Shown here piece by piece: positions 12,890 to 25,850 of a stretch of 64,000 nt of DNA. The stretch covers positions 30,652,009 to 30,716,008 of the forward strand of contig JACMZG010001911.1 of the NCBI GenBank assembly GCA_018340805.1. The letters run 5' to 3'. Under the pieces are notes generated by a model. The model searched no databases, was not told where the DNA came from, and saw only the letters and a list, made by a program, of their open reading frames with translations. Each line of letters opens with the position of its first letter. The first letter of the stretch is position 1. The stretch is from Microvelia longipes. Its lineage: Eukaryota > Arthropoda > Insecta > Hemiptera > Veliidae. The position numbers and the translations under genes are program-made.

Positions 12890-13045
12890 TTTTATAAATT
12901 TGGCGAGGGCAAGCTATGGAAATTTCTAGCCGAGGCTAGGAATTAACCTATTTGACTGACGAGGTGAATCCGAGTCTGGCAAATGGCGATTTGCCTGCAG
13001 AGGCGAAGCCGATGCAGGTAATCGCTGATACGAATCGGTAATGTT
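12890..13045. other. Block of short palindromes
   Basis: Several hairpins follow one another: TAGCCGAGGCTA near 12930; GACT...AGTC around GACGAGGTGAATCCGA near 12957; and a nested one near 12985-13030 whose outer arms GCGATTTGCCTGCA and TGCAGGTAATCGC enclose GAGGCGAAGCCGA. The centre again has the GCGAAGC-type core. The block is less AT-rich than its surroundings. It resembles the GC-hairpin modules in style but I could not align it with them. Confidence 0.5.
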
Positions 13046-16007
13046 TTCTTTTCTTAGCTGCATAGTGGTATATACTATTTTATCTACTACTACGTATCTA
13101 CTATACTACTTACGAATGAAAAATAAACATAAGAATATTTTTCCTTACAATTTTATGTTAACTTTTTATTGGTTACAGTAAAAAAATTAAGATTACAATA
13201 ACTTATTAAATCAAGATAATAAACTTAGAACTTAAATAAATTAACAAGTACGAGATTGCTACGAGATTTTAGAGGCAGCAAATATTGTTGCTTGAATGCG
13301 GTTGCAACACTTACAACATAATATAGAGTTAGTTTAGTCATTTGTCAATACTAACAATATTTCTATGTAATTTTTTCACTATTATTTGCAACGTTTTACT
13401 TTTGTGGCTATATTTATACAAATTCAGTTTCAGTACATGTTCAGGTTCAGTAAATGTCTCAATTAGACTATGTTAGTCATATAGCATTACAGATAGGCTA
13501 AAGTTAAGTTCTTGATAAAAATTGAGAAAATGGTCATATTATTTTAAAAATGATATGGCCTAATTATTAAGTAAATCTCTGTGAGTTTTCTACTATTTTA
13601 GTGGTAATTATTACCCGAATGTAGTAATGAAGCATTAAAGTTGTCTGTATTTTAAGCGCAGCTCTTGTATGTTAGCAACCTAGAGGCGTTTCTTATAAAG
13701 CTAAAGAGTGTAATTCTTTAATTTTTATAAGTCGGAGTATACCGGACCCTTCCCGCTGGTTATATTGATTTACATCGATTTTCTATGGCCGCTTTCTTCA
13801 ATTGAATGAAACATGTTTCATAAATCTTGTTAATGAGCTAAAACTGTTAATTGGACTTTAAAAATGACGTTTAGTGCCATTAACAGTATTTAGTGAATGA
13901 ATTTTTAGCTAAGAGTGTTTTGACAGAGTAAAGTGCCCAAGGTTTATGATAAGCTAGTACTAAATTGACACAATATAATTGTGTGTCAACTATTCATGTT
14001 TTCCAACACTCTGTAGTATCAAATGATATATTGTGTCTTCTATTCATGTTTTGCAAAACTCGGTAGTATCAAATGATGAAGTACTAAATTAACCATACTG
14101 ATCTGAAGGATATAAAATTGCGGCTGAAAACCCATAAAATTAAGCAGAAAATCAATTTTTATAAAAATTTTATAATTTTTCCTCATTTTTTGTTGTGTTA
14201 AAAAATGAAATCTGTTTAATATGTCTTACATATTATATAAACGATATGCTTATATAGAAACATTGTCCATAATTTCCAAACGTTTCTGGAGCATTATATT
14301 CAAATCTTTTTTTCTTATTCTAGTTTCATGTTAAAAATATATATAAATATATTACAAATGTAAGTGTTAAAAATGACAGCTTCAATTTTAGTTTCCTAAT
14401 TTTTGGCAGAATTTAACTTCTTGTATTATTGTTCTAACTGATTAAAGTTAACGTCTTGTCAAGACAAAAAAAAAGATTACAAAAAATACCTAGTTTTGAC
14501 CTAAACCTTGTTTTTCCCACCCTGCCTTTCTCTCTTGGTTAATGTTTTTATATATATGAAAGAAAAAGGGATTTCGCTTTTTTATGTATTTTATTCTTTC
14601 TTTAGAATAAATGGTTAGATTAAATAAAAAAATACGTGTAAATTATCTCTAGTATAATTGCTGTGGGGGGGGGGGCCGCAGTAGGCTGTGCAGATACATG
14701 GGACAGACGTTTTACTTGGTTTTAATATACGAAGCTGGATTTGTATCCAATGAAAGTTTTAACAACAAAGTGTATGTTTATTTATATGTTTTTAGGCTTA
14801 TTTTCTTAGAAAAGAAAGGGTAAAATGTATTAAAACCCGGTTATTTCCACTTATATGTTAATTACTTTTCTCCGGTGGAGAAAAATAGTTATTCTTTGAT
14901 TTGTAGACTTGCAATTAGTCTGGACATCGCGACTCGGTCTGTTCTCTTAGTTATTTCTATTAATAGGTTTAATAGCAATTGAATGCCACAAGTTTGACTT
15001 TTACGATAAACGACCAAATACCATCTAAAATAGAAAAACCGTTTTCCGAGTTAGATCCTCTGAAAATTATAAATTTAATACTGCGATTTTAAAACCTATT
15101 CTCAATGCTAAGTGTAAACATGTAAATTTAACAAACTGTTTGTGGGCTACTTTGGATAAAAATGTTACACTGAACATTTTTCCCTTTCATGTGGATGTTT
15201 TAAACTCCTTTAACACTTAACATGTTATGCGGGTTAGTCTAATTGCTCTTCCTTGATTTTTTAGGAGGTACAAGTGCCTCTTTGTTCCCTCTACTCCATG
15301 TTACTTGCGGTCGCTTTCCCTTTCCTATATTGTGTTACGAAATCTTTTGCAACAAAACTAATTAGGATAAGAAGGGATTTAAAACCTTTTATCGTTTTAA
15401 GAGTTCGATAGAATCCATTATTATAAACATTACTTTTTGCTAATCTTTTTTTCGAGAGGTGGCTCAGGAATGGCTTATGTTGTATTTACGAAAATTTTCC
15501 TGTAAAATTTGTTTTTAAGGTGAATTTCTTTTGATGAAATAGAAAGTCAGTGTGAAAAATTCTCTTTTAAAGGATTTTTCTTGACCTGAAATAATCTGTT
15601 AAACATTGAAAAAAGGAAAATGCGTAAATTTGGCGGATAAAAACATCTTAAAGGTGTTTTAAATTGATCGTACCGTTGGATAATAATTTGTATAAGATTT
15701 CTTCACAAATTTCTTATTAAATCGTGTTTCTTAAATTATTGTTATGTTGTAAGTATTCCTAACCAGAGAGATAAGCGAGTTCAAACGTTAACGCAATGTT
15801 CAACGTTTAATGCGATAGTAACTAATTATCAAAAATTAATAATAATTATTACTGCAAAACTAAGTAATGCAAAATAATCTGGCAGTTAAGGGGATGCTAC
15901 CCGTACCTCTTTTTGAATTCCATGATTTCTTTGTTACTATTTGTCGAAGAAACTTAAAATTTTTACCCATGCTCGGCAAATCATGCTGACGAGTATACTA
16001 TCTTCCG
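13046..16007. other. AT-rich spacer with minor repeats
   Basis: No gene recognised. Minor features: an imperfect tandem duplication of about 37 bases at 13991-14027 and 14040-14076 (TATTCATGTTTT...GTAGTATCAAATGAT), a small TGACACAAT...ATTGTGTGTCA palindrome just before it, and an 11-base G run at 14665-14675. Confidence 0.5.
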
Positions 16008-17195
16008 ATGTTTAGCATCAAAAGATGCTCGAGTTTATGGCATTAAATGAGGCTAGAGTTTAGCATCGGTAGATGCTAGAGTTTAGTATCGGAATATGCT
16101 AGAGTTTAGCATCGGAATATGCTAGAGTTTAGCATTAGAAGATGCTCGAATTTAGCATGATTAGAGGCTAGAGTTTAGTATCGGAATATGCTAGAGTTTA
16201 GAATCGGAATATGCTAGAGTTTAGCATTGGTAGGTGCTAGAGTTTAGTATCGAATATCTAGAGTTAGCATCGGAATATGCTACAGTTTAGCATCGAAAAT
16301 ATGCTAGAGTTAGCATTGGAATATGCTCGAGTTAAGTATTAAAAGAGGCTAGAGTTTAGTATCGGAATATGCTAGAGTTTAGTATCGGAATATGCTAGAG
16401 TTTAGCATTAGAAATGCTCGAGTTAGCATTAAACGATACTAGAGTTTAGTATCGGAATATGCTAGAGTTTAGAATCGGAATATGCTAGAGTTTAGCATTA
16501 GAAGATGCTCGAGTTTAGCATTAAAAGAGGCTAGAGTTTAGTATCGGAATATGCTAGAGTTTAGAATCGGAATATGCTAGAGTTTAGCATTGGTAGGTGC
16601 TAGAGTTTAGTATCGGAATATGCTAGAGTTTAGCATCGGAATATGCTACAGTTTAGCATCGAAATATGCTAGAGTTTAGCATTGGAATATGCTCGAGTTA
16701 AGTATTAAAAGAGGCTAGAGTTTAGTATCGGAATATGCTAGAGTTTAGTATCGGAATATGCTAGAGTTTAGCATTAGAAGATGCTCGAGTTTAGCATTAA
16801 ACGATACTAGAGTTTAGTATCGGAATATGCTAGAGTTTAGAATCGGAATATGCTAGAGTTTAGCATTAGAAGATGCTCGAGTTTAGCATTAAAAGAGGCT
16901 AGAGTTTAGCATCGGTAGGTGCTAGAGTTTAGCATCGGTAGGTGCTAGAGTTTAGTATCGGAATATGCTCTAGTTTAGCATCGGAATATGCTAGAGTTTA
17001 GCATTAGAAGATGCTCTAGTTTAGCATTAGAAGATGCTCGAGTTTAGCATTGAAAGAGGCTAGAGTTTAGTATCGGAATATGCTCTAGTTTAGCATCGGA
17101 ATATGCTAGAGTTAGCATTAGAAGATGCTCGAGGTTTAGCATTGAAAGAGGCTAGAGTTATTAGCATTGTAAGATGCTAGAGTTAAGCATTAGAG
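16008..17195. repeat. 23-bp minisatellite with higher-order structure
   Basis: About fifty tandem copies of a 23-base unit, typified by GCTAGAGTTTAGCATCGGAA followed by TAT. Variants (AGTATC, AGAATC, AGCATTAG, GAGGCT, GGTAGGTGCT) recur in a fixed order. For example the run beginning at 16441 recurs at 16809, a shift of 368 bases, which is 16 units. The earlier part has small deletions that break the phase. Each unit contains overlapping inverted repeats such as GATGCT...AGCATC and TAGCATCGGTAGATGCTA. Confidence 0.93.
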
Positions 17196-17714
17196 GTTGT
17201 TTAATCTTCATTTAAAAATCTGACGATAGTAGTTCGATTGTGCGTGTGTATTTTGTGTATTATCCATGCATTTTAACAATACGAAATTATTTTTGAACTC
17301 TATTTATACAATTTTAAATTAATAAAACATAATATTTATTGTAATTTTGGTGTTGTACTTTAAACTATTAGTGATCAATATTCAAGAGCTCGTTAATCAC
17401 CTTACATTTCGTTCAAATGATAAAATGATTGTGTGGAATATAAGCAAATAGTTAATATTTTATATTATATCTTTAATAAACAGAGGAATTAATAATGCTC
17501 TGGTTGTAGTAATCACAACGCCGTATTAAACCCTAAATCAGATTTACTAATTCTAACTAAAAGATTATATACATGCGTATTTAATTTAAACAAATTTAGT
17601 TTAGTGATTTTTTTACAAATAATAGTACAGAATAATGAAATAATTACTAATTCACTAGAATTTCAAATTATACGAGTAGTTTCATATTTAGAAAGAAACT
17701 GATTATCAAGTAAA
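17196..17714. other. AT-rich spacer
   Basis: Nothing recognised. Confidence 0.45.
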
Positions 17715-17940
17715 ACTTGATTTTTACTTTTCCTTATTTATACTCTAGGTGTAAAGGAATAATATACTTAAAGTATTGCGAAGCGAGTCCAGGGACGTGT
17801 TACTGTATAAATTTAACGTTTTATATATTCTGTGGACGAGCGAAGCGAGTCTGAAGTTGGGAGGATGAGCGTAGGGAATCCGATGAGATGATAAACAGTT
17901 ACGAGATACCCTGTACCCGATTTTTTTCTGATATTCGAAC
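17715..17940 (+). repeat. Dispersed repeat family A, short copy
   Basis: The family's first 40 or so bases (TTACTTTTCCTTATTTATACT) are joined directly to its 3' end: GCGAAGCGAGTCC, GACGAGCGAAGCGAGTC, GAAGTTGGGAGGATGAGCG and ATACCCTGTACCCGATTTTT. The middle is missing, so this is an internally deleted copy. It suggests that both ends are what define the element. Confidence 0.65.
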
Positions 17941-18174
17941 GTGTCAGCCTAAAAAATTGTAGATCCCATAAATTATTATATTTCCCAATAAAACAACTCA
18001 ATTATTTTATAAATCGGACAGAGACTGTAATTAAATTATAAAAAATAGATAAAAGTTATTTATTTTGTTTAGCTTGAAAGTTAATTTTGACTTATTACCC
18101 TTTATCTGTTCGCATACACATCTAATCCTAATCCAAAGTTTACTCTAGTTTGCCCCTGACCATGAGCGTCCGCA

Positions 18175-18220
18175 GGGGGGAGGGGGGGTCAAACGAGTCA
18201 CTAAAACCCCCCCCCCCCCC
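18175..18220. repeat. Poly-G / poly-C inverted pair
   Basis: Thirteen Gs with one A, an 18-base spacer, then fourteen Cs. The two runs can pair into a hairpin, and the G-rich side could form a quadruplex only together with other G runs. Confidence 0.85.
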
Positions 18221-18844
18221 TGGAAAATCAGAAAAATTAGATTGACCCGCACTTCAAAATTACTCTTTTATTGAATCACAATAGTTGTATAAAAATCTTG
18301 GAATAATCGAAGTATTTATCTATGAGAAGCATGGCTTCTAATGTCTTAAAACTGTTAAAGCGATGACTATAATGCGTATAATTACCAAATGATAAATAAT
18401 TATTTTATTGAATTAATATATTCTACAGAAAAATATCTATATAGTATCTTTTAATTACAGAAAAGAAATAAAATAAAACAATAAATCTTTTAAAGAGTCC
18501 TTTTTAAATTATTTGGCATTTAATAGCTCGTATGGAAAAATAAATTAGGAGGGATTTAAAGGAAACATTTTGGGAAATGCGGGAAAACAAGCATTTACAT
18601 AGCAAAGAATCTTGGGAAGGCAATTTGCCTGCTCTGTTAAGTTATACCCTTATCTAAAGTAGCTCTCTCTTGTAGCAATTTAATAAAATATAATTTACAC
18701 AAATCTCTTTGTTCTTTTGGCGTAATATGTAGTGTAGTGGAATGATGCGGCATAAATTAGGTTGTGTTAAGATATTTGATTTATGCGTATTAATGGTTTT
18801 GATTTGGGAAACTATATGATGGTTTACTGATTAGCCAATATGTT

Positions 18845-19400
18845 TACTTTTTCTCATTTATACTGTGGGTATATAGGGAAAGTATTGATTTTACCTAAAT
18901 TATCCGTTTCAGGCGTTTTAAGATTAATTATCCTCCTTAATCTTTAATTAATTATCCTCCTTGGGGGTGTTCATACAGTTGTTTGTTTGTATGTGTGCGT
19001 GTCTGTTATCATCATAGCTCCCAACGTTTGTATGGTAGAAAGAAGAAACTTGGTACAAAAGTTAACCTTTTGGTCTGATTGTGCTATCCGCAAAATATTT
19101 TTTTATGAAATTAAGCAACAATAATGATTCAATTTACAAAAATTCAAAAATTACAAAAATTTATAAATGGGGGAAAAATGTTTTAATCGATTTGAAATTC
19201 GGCACGCATGTAGTACATATATACGGCCAACGAATGTACAAATTTTTATTTTATTATCTGTATTAGTTCAATGTCTATCTAATGATTTATATACGTTTTT
19301 TTAAAATATGATGAAAATAAAATAATAATTCAGTTGAGTTTACATTTGATACAAGTAAATCCTTTTATAAAAGAAAATAGGTATATTAAGCACTCCTAAT
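18845..19400 (+). repeat. Dispersed repeat family A
   Basis: Landmarks in order: CTCATTTATACTGTGGGTAT, AAATTATCCGTTTCAGGCG, TGTATGTGTGCGTGTCTGTT, ATCATAGCTCCCA, AGAAACTTGGTACAAAA, CGGCACGCATGTAGTACATA. A 21-base ATTAATTATCCTCCTTAA-like segment is duplicated near 18927-18960. The copy runs into an inverted copy beginning about 19430. Confidence 0.65.
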
Positions 19401-19429
19401 GTGATAAGGAAAATTTTCGAGGTATATCG

Positions 19430-20075
19430 TACCAAATTATTTTCCTTGTTACCTGACTTAAATAAAAAAATCGGGTACGGGGTACCTCGGAACTTTTTCT
19501 CATTATATTAAATTCGGACTCGCTTCGCTCGTCCTCAGAAATATAAGTCATTAAACTTATACTGCAACACGTCTTCGGAATCACTTCGCTCTTCCTCAGA
19601 TACATTCGTTTCGTTCCCAGTGGTCATTTATCCAGGCACTGTACAAGCTCAATGCTGCTTAACTTTTATGATCCGACAAAAACTATAAATAGACTTGTTG
19701 TGTTATAACGAAACTTAATACACTTATTTATTACGTCAAGGAGTACACTTGTACCAAATTTTCGCTGAGTCATTATTGCGGGTTAATGATGTCATAAAAA
19801 TATTATTTTCCGAATAGCACAACTACAGCAGTAGACTGATTTTTGTACAAAATTTCAACTCTCTAGCATAAATAGACTGGGCGCTATGATGATAACAGGG
19901 CATACACACACACAAACACACACACATACAGACAGACAACTTTGCGAAAACCACTTAGGAGGTCTTAAAACGCGTGGAACCCGTAATTCTGTTTTCATCT
20001 TGGTTTCGGAATTTTTTTGCAAACACAATACTTTTCCTATATACCTTTGGTATAATCAAGAAAAAGTAAAAATAG
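19430..20075 (-). repeat. Dispersed repeat family A, inverted copy
   Basis: The minus-strand copy begins (on the plus strand) with its 3' end, ATCGGGTACGGGGTACC, then GACTCGCTTCGCTCGTC at 19517-19533 and CACTTCGCTCTTCC. It runs back through GGGCGCTATGATGATAACAG and a CA-rich stretch to AAGTAAAAATAGG near 20070. It forms a tail-to-tail pair with the copy at 18845-19400. Confidence 0.65.
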
Positions 20076-21064
20076 GAACCTTTACATCTAATAATCTTAA
20101 AAAAAATGTCTTAAATATTAACTTTGCCTTTCACGTATTAATGTTAAAAGTGTTTTCTCAGGGGCAATGTAATATTAATTGTACAGTTCCTTCTTATGTT
20201 GATACGAGTTAAGTACCTACAAATACATAGCACAGTTTTGAAGTTAATAAACAGTATTTTTAGTAAATTTTCTGTGGGACATTTTTTTACTGGGATGTGT
20301 GGCACTTTTATGAAACTCTGAAATGTAATTTTATATGTATAATAAAACTCTATTAAATGTATTTTAAGAATGTATATTTCGTCTGTCAATTGACTCACAA
20401 GTCTTGCGACTGCTCTCTTCGACAGGACTTAAACATTCTTAAAGCATTATATTAAGTTATGTTTTACTTTAAGTTTTTGAGAAAACAAGTATGTCACAAA
20501 ATTCTGACGACTTTACCATTTAATTCCAGGATTTATTTATTTATTATTATGTTTTTAGTTTTATGTAATATGTTTAGAATGTTATTTCTCCAAATCATTT
20601 AAACTCTATATAAATAATATAATAATTTAAGTTTCTTTTTCTGTAAAATTAAATGGCTTCCTTTTCAAAAGGAAAGAAAATAAAGTGAAATAAGAAATTG
20701 ACTGTTATATAGGTATATTATACTATGTTAGGTAAGACACTATACTGGCCTTGTAGAGTGGGTATTTGAAAGTCTAAAGGGATCCAAGCCCTTGGGAGTT
20801 CTACCAATCAACATAATCTTATCCGGTGGACCAATGTTTCCTCATTGCATTTATATTCAGTATCTTCATCTTTATTTTATTATGTACTTATTTTTTTTTT
20901 TTTTTTTTTTTGTTTCAGAATCCCCTATGGGTTGAAAGTCTTCATTTATGAAGGTTAGATCTTTATATTTCGTATTTCTAAATGAAGATTAGTATATTTC
21001 GAATATTGTGGTTTGGTTTTGTACATTTAATTTATATTTGTCTTATGTGAATTCTAAATGTAAA
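20076..21064. other. AT-rich spacer
   Basis: No gene recognised; a poly-T run of about 22 bases lies near 20888-20911. Confidence 0.45.
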
Positions 21065-21840
21065 ATCAGGTACTGGGTGCCTCAGAATTTTTTCTACATA
21101 CATCGAATTCGCTATCCTCATATTAGAATATAAAAATAGCCGAATTTTTACTGTTACACGACATCGGACTCGCTTCGTTTGTCTTCAAACATACATTTGT
21201 TTTATTTCCCAACGGTCACCCCATTGGAGATGCATTGACCTCACTCGGTGCTGCTTAGCTTTTATGATCTAACAAAAACCATAAATGTAATTGTCGAATT
21301 GATACTTAGTATACTTATTTTATAATTACTTATAATACTTACTTATTATAATTCGGTTTTTGATTTTTTTTTAAAGACGTACACAAGTCATTCAATGGAA
21401 ATTTAACTAATGCTGTTAATGAAACAAAAGTTTGGAAGTCTATTGTCCTGGGCATGCAACATTTCAAAATGATCCAAAAATTCCGTGTTTAACGAATTGT
21501 CCAGATTTTTTCGAGTTATCATTGCCATTTAATGATGTGACAAAAAACTATTTTCCACATAGCCCAACTAGACTTAACGATTGATTTTTGAATTATCTTT
21601 CAAGTTCTACAGTAACACTTTCAAGTTAAGTTAATAAGTACATTAGGAGCTACGATTATATCTGACACACACCCACACATATACAGACAAATAAATTTAT
21701 GAAAACCACACGGAATGCCTTAATAACACCTGAAACGAATAATTCAGGTGAATCCTCTTTTTTCGAATTTTAGTGTGAACACTGTATTTTCTTTATACCT
21801 TCGATATAAATGAGAACAAGTAAAAAGTCCGAATCTTACG
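21065..21840 (-). repeat. Dispersed repeat family A, near full length
   Basis: Reverse orientation. The 3' end is at about 21066 (TCAGGTACTGGGTGCC), followed by GGACTCGCTTCGTTTGTC and AGATGCATTGACCTCACTCG. It runs to TAATTCAGGTGAATCC and ATAAATGAGAACAAGTAAAAA at about 21835. At about 775 bases it is one of the most complete copies in the window. Confidence 0.65.
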
Positions 21841-22004
21841 ATATTTCTGTTGGTTTATTTCTAACAAAAGATGTAGACGATCTATATAAGAAGGTAATCT
21901 TTTAAGGAAATTACATTATTTATTACATCATATTCATCTATGATTGCAGCTGATAGTAAAAATGGTTACATAATGTGATTGTTGTATAAAAGATTAATAT
22001 AAAA

Positions 22005-22406
22005 GGAATTGAAAGAAAACAGTCTCTCCACAATAACTTGTTATAATAAACAAAGCCGACTTTCGGTCTTACAGACCATCATCAGTGTCTGAAACAACAA
22101 AGTATAAAGACTAAGACAAAAATGTATATAAAGGAAAAGTAAAGAAGTAAAAACGTAAATACATAATTAAATTAGGTGCAAAGGTCGGTGAATTTATAAA
22201 TAGAAGGAGATGAATTACCGGTGAAAAGAGAAGGAAGTTAGACTATCATTTGTCAGGAAGCTTTATATTATAGTAGGACAGAGTCCTGTAGCTGACTGAC
22301 TCAGCTACTTTGTTGTTTCAGACACTGATGATGATCTGTACGACCGAAAGAGTGCTTTGTTTATTATAACAAGTTATTGTGGAGAGACTGTTTTCTTTCA
22401 ATTCCT
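22005..22406. repeat. Foldback element with hammerhead-like motifs in both arms
   Basis: The arms of about 100 bases at 22005-22104 and 22306-22406 are near-perfect inverted copies separated by about 200 bases. On the outward-reading strand each arm holds CTGATGA, then a stem-loop (GGTCT/AGACC around GTA in the left arm), then GAAAG. There is no coding content in the spacer, and I could not find an obvious target-site duplication. Confidence 0.8.
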
Positions 22407-22799
22407 ATTGTGAGACTCCATAACTCAATTTTATCTACTCTTAATATAAAAGTTTTAATTAGCTGTAAACCTACAAAATTGCAACCATTCTTTAATTGCT
22501 TTTTAAATTCTCAAATGCCAAGCCTAAGAGTTAATATAGAATTGTGCATCACTATTTTCTTTTATAAAGTTAAAAAGTTTCAAACAGTTATCTTAATGAG
22601 GTATCAAATTCTTCTTTATTATTATTTGTATCAAATTCTCTTTATTTTATTGCTTATATTTTTACCTACAGCCTTCGTTTGTTAAGGTCTTACTACTTTA
22701 CATAATTGTTTTTCTAATTAAGTTATCTGAGATATTTTTATTTTCATTTTATTTAAAATTTTTCTCATACTTATTCTCTTTCTTATATTTCTTAATTGT

Positions 22800-23345
22800 T
22801 TTTTACTTTTCTTTATTTATACCATAAGTTTTTAGGAAAAATATTGTGTTTGCAAAAATCCTAATCAATGATATCACCTGAATTATCCGTTTTATGTGTT
22901 TTAAGGCCTCCTAATTGGTTTTCACAAAGTTGTTTGTAATAGCTGTATAATAAAGCTGTGTGTTAGCTCCTTGTGTATTAATGCTAGAGAGATAAAACAT
23001 TGTACAACAATCAGTCTATAGGTTTAGCTGTGCTCTAAAAATCATTTTTTGTAACGAAAAAACATTTTTTATAACGTCATTAACTCCCAATAATGAGTCA
23101 GCAAAATTTCGAAAATTCATGAAACGCGGAAAACTGTTGCCATCAATTTGATATTTTGACTAACATTATCTTTTATACTGTTTCATCTTATTATCAGCAT
23201 TATTTAAATTTTTATCAAATGACTTGTGTATGTTTCTTAAGAAATTGTCAAATAATTGGAAAATAAACCAATTGAGTTCAAATTCGGTACAAGTGTATAC
23301 CTTTAAGAAATAAATAAATACACTAAGTAAGCAGTAATTTTAGAA
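22800..23345 (+). repeat. Dispersed repeat family A
   Basis: Landmarks: ACTTTTCTTTATTTATACC, TTGTGTTTGCAAAAATCC, CACCTGAATTATCCGTTTTA, TTTTCACAAAGTTGTTTGTA, AATAATGAGTCAGCAAAATT, AATTGAGTTCAAATTCGGTA. The GCGAAGCGAG end is missing. Confidence 0.6.
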
Positions 23346-23704
23346 TATCCATGCAAATGAGAAAAACGCCAGACAAATAAAGCAGAAGTGCTTAAATAAA
23401 TATAATTCAAACCATAGCTGTATTTGTCATTTTAGTAGTTCTCTAGTACTTAAATCTTGAACAACTCATAATTCATAAAAATACGATTATTCCGTAAAAT
23501 TATCTAATGCGTGCATACATTTAAACCAAATATTACTTTACTATTTATTAAAAATAATTAAACAATTCAATAGAGGTATATATACTCAAATTTTATTTTA
23601 AGTTGTTAAAAGTAATAGTAGGTGAATAACATTCACCTGTTAACATTTAATCTGAAGAACATTCCTGAAAATAATAGTCATAAACAAATGTTAAATAATG
23701 AGGT

Positions 23705-23990
23705 TGTTTTTACTTTTCCTTATATATGTATACTGCAGGTATAAATGATCATTATTGTGTTTGCATAAATCCGAAACCGGGACTTCATCTGAATTAGCCT
23801 CATCAGGTGTTTTTAAGACTTCCAGAGTAGTTTTTACCGTAGGTTTATGTGTCTGTAACTCATCTCACAGCGTATTTATGCTAGAGAATGCGAAGATAAA
23901 TATTAATTTAAAATATAAATATTTTAAATATATTAAATAATTATGTTAAAATATAAACAAAAAATTTAACATATAAATATTTTAAATGTA
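23705..23990 (+). repeat. Dispersed repeat family A, 5' part
   Basis: It contains TTTTTACTTTTCCTTATATA, GTTTGCATAAATCCGAAACC, CATCAGGTGTTTTTAAGACT and TTATGCTAGAGAATG, then breaks into AT-rich sequence. Confidence 0.6.
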
Positions 23991-25739
23991 AAAAGAGACT
24001 TTATAAATTACCTATGTTTCGGAATCAAGATCAACTACGGTTCCTCCAATTGTTTCCCCATACCGAAATTTAAATAATAATAATAAGTATTTTATAGTAG
24101 ATGTAGAATCCTGAAAGTTTTAAATTTACTCATTTTATTGTTATTGCTTGATAAATAAATCATGTAAATGTTCTTGGAAAATCAAAAAATGTAGCTATTT
24201 ATAAATTTAATAGAGGCGTTCCTCTGTACTTCACTGTCGCTTTAAAATTTAGACCAACATATATAGCTTTGACAATACTTTTTGATTAATATAGAAAGGA
24301 AAAGAAAATAATCTTAAATCGTGTTTATAGATACTTCAAAGAAAAATAAAAGAAATTTATTAGTCCTTTGAACGAAACCTTGTTTCAGTCACCAACTTTC
24401 CTCTAACGGGGTTGGCGGTATGTTAAGACTTTTCTTTCAAGCTTATAATTGACTTTCACGTAATACTTTTCCTTTCCGCTACTTAGTCTTTTTTGATCTT
24501 TTTAGCAGAAAAGAAAGTTTACGTGACATATAATCTAATTATAAATTTCGTTTATTTTTCTCTTTTCCACTTTTTTAAAAAAAATATTGACATCCTTTAG
24601 GAACTTTATTTCTTCTTATTCTGATATTTTGACCCATTTGGTTTCATATTTCGGTTTTAAAATGACTTCAGTCATTAATAGTGTAAAAGTTCCCTGGTTA
24701 ATAAAAAAGTTTAAAATGGTAAATAAAAGTAATAATTTAAAATTTATTTTTAATAAATTTTAGTTACTATATTATTTTGTTAATTATTATTATAGGAACT
24801 TGTAAAACTTGTAATAATTTAATTTTATATTTAAATCGCAGTAATTTTTAAATATTTTTAGGTGAATTTATTTTGAAATGCGTGCTTTTTTGCCGAACAA
24901 TCTCTCTAATCTTAGTTTTCACTTCATACTTATTTAGAAATGCGTAATTCCTTGCTAAACTATCTTTCTAGTCTGTTTTAGGTTTATACTTTATTTTGAA
25001 ATGCGTGCTTTCTAGCTAATTATTCTTTCTAGTTTCTAAGTTTTTGGTTTATACTTTATAACATGAGTAATAGCATTACTACTTGTTGCTATAACATGTT
25101 TCTGAATTTGTCAAAATATTTGCGTGTATTAATCCCTTGGAATATACAAAACATTTATATTTTGTTCTCATCCTTGCAAATTTTTTTGTTCTTATTTACA
25201 GCTCAGTTTAGAGTCTATCGTTTAGTTTAAAAATCTTGTCAGGTCAGTTTAGACACCACTGTTTCTTAAGAAAAAAAATCCCTGCAAGCAGGGAGCGGGA
25301 AAAACTATGTAAACAAATCAGGTTATTTACCCGTATTTCCTTGGTGATGTTTTTTACATTTCTTTTGTGTAGTTTTATTTTAAAATATATTTTTTAAGAT
25401 TAAGTTAAAAGAAGTTTTCAAAACGATGTAATCAAAAGAACCACAAACAAAGTGAACGATTGCCGGGAAGAAGGTTTTTCCCCTACGGCGGTTATTGTCG
25501 TAGGGGTTTTTTTCTCTTTTTAAGTGAGAGGTTGGCAGCGACTTCTCTGATTGGTCAATCCCCAAAATACTTATGACCTTGGGGTTTTTTAAATTAAACC
25601 ATTGATTGTAATCTGTATTGTATTTTAGTGATATTTCTATGAAAAATCTATACAAATTTATGTAACAAATAAAAATCTTACCGCTCAGCGAAAAAGTCAT
25701 CGTGAAACAAATTTATTTTTGAATTAACTTTCAAAATGT
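23991..25739. other. AT-rich spacer with family E traces and a strong hairpin
   Basis: No gene recognised. About 24880-25110 carries family E traces, GAAATGCGTGCTTT repeated and TACTACTTGTTGC, shared with 60130. A CCCTGCAAGCAGGG palindrome lies near 25281-25294. A CCCCTACG...CGTAGGGG hairpin lies near 25480-25506. Confidence 0.45.
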
Positions 25740-25850
25740 CAATTCAAGGGCCTTCGGCCTCTTGGCCTTCACCGCTGCCCCTCGAAAGCGCTAGCGGCGT
25801 CTGTCGGTCACCGCGCGTCACAGTGGCTGCTTCACGGAAATTCGTAGTTT
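25740..25850 (-). repeat. GC-hairpin module, degenerate copy
   Basis: A GC-rich island in AT-rich DNA. In reverse it contains GAGGCCGAAGGCCC, as in the intact modules, plus CGCCGCTAGCGC. The adjoining GTGGCATATTGCCAC hairpin near 25887-25901 corresponds to the TGGCA...TGCCA hairpin of the intact modules. Confidence 0.5.

Noticed and set aside
16008..17195. CRISPR-like array
   Set aside because: The units are contiguous, with no unique spacers, and the DNA is clearly eukaryotic.
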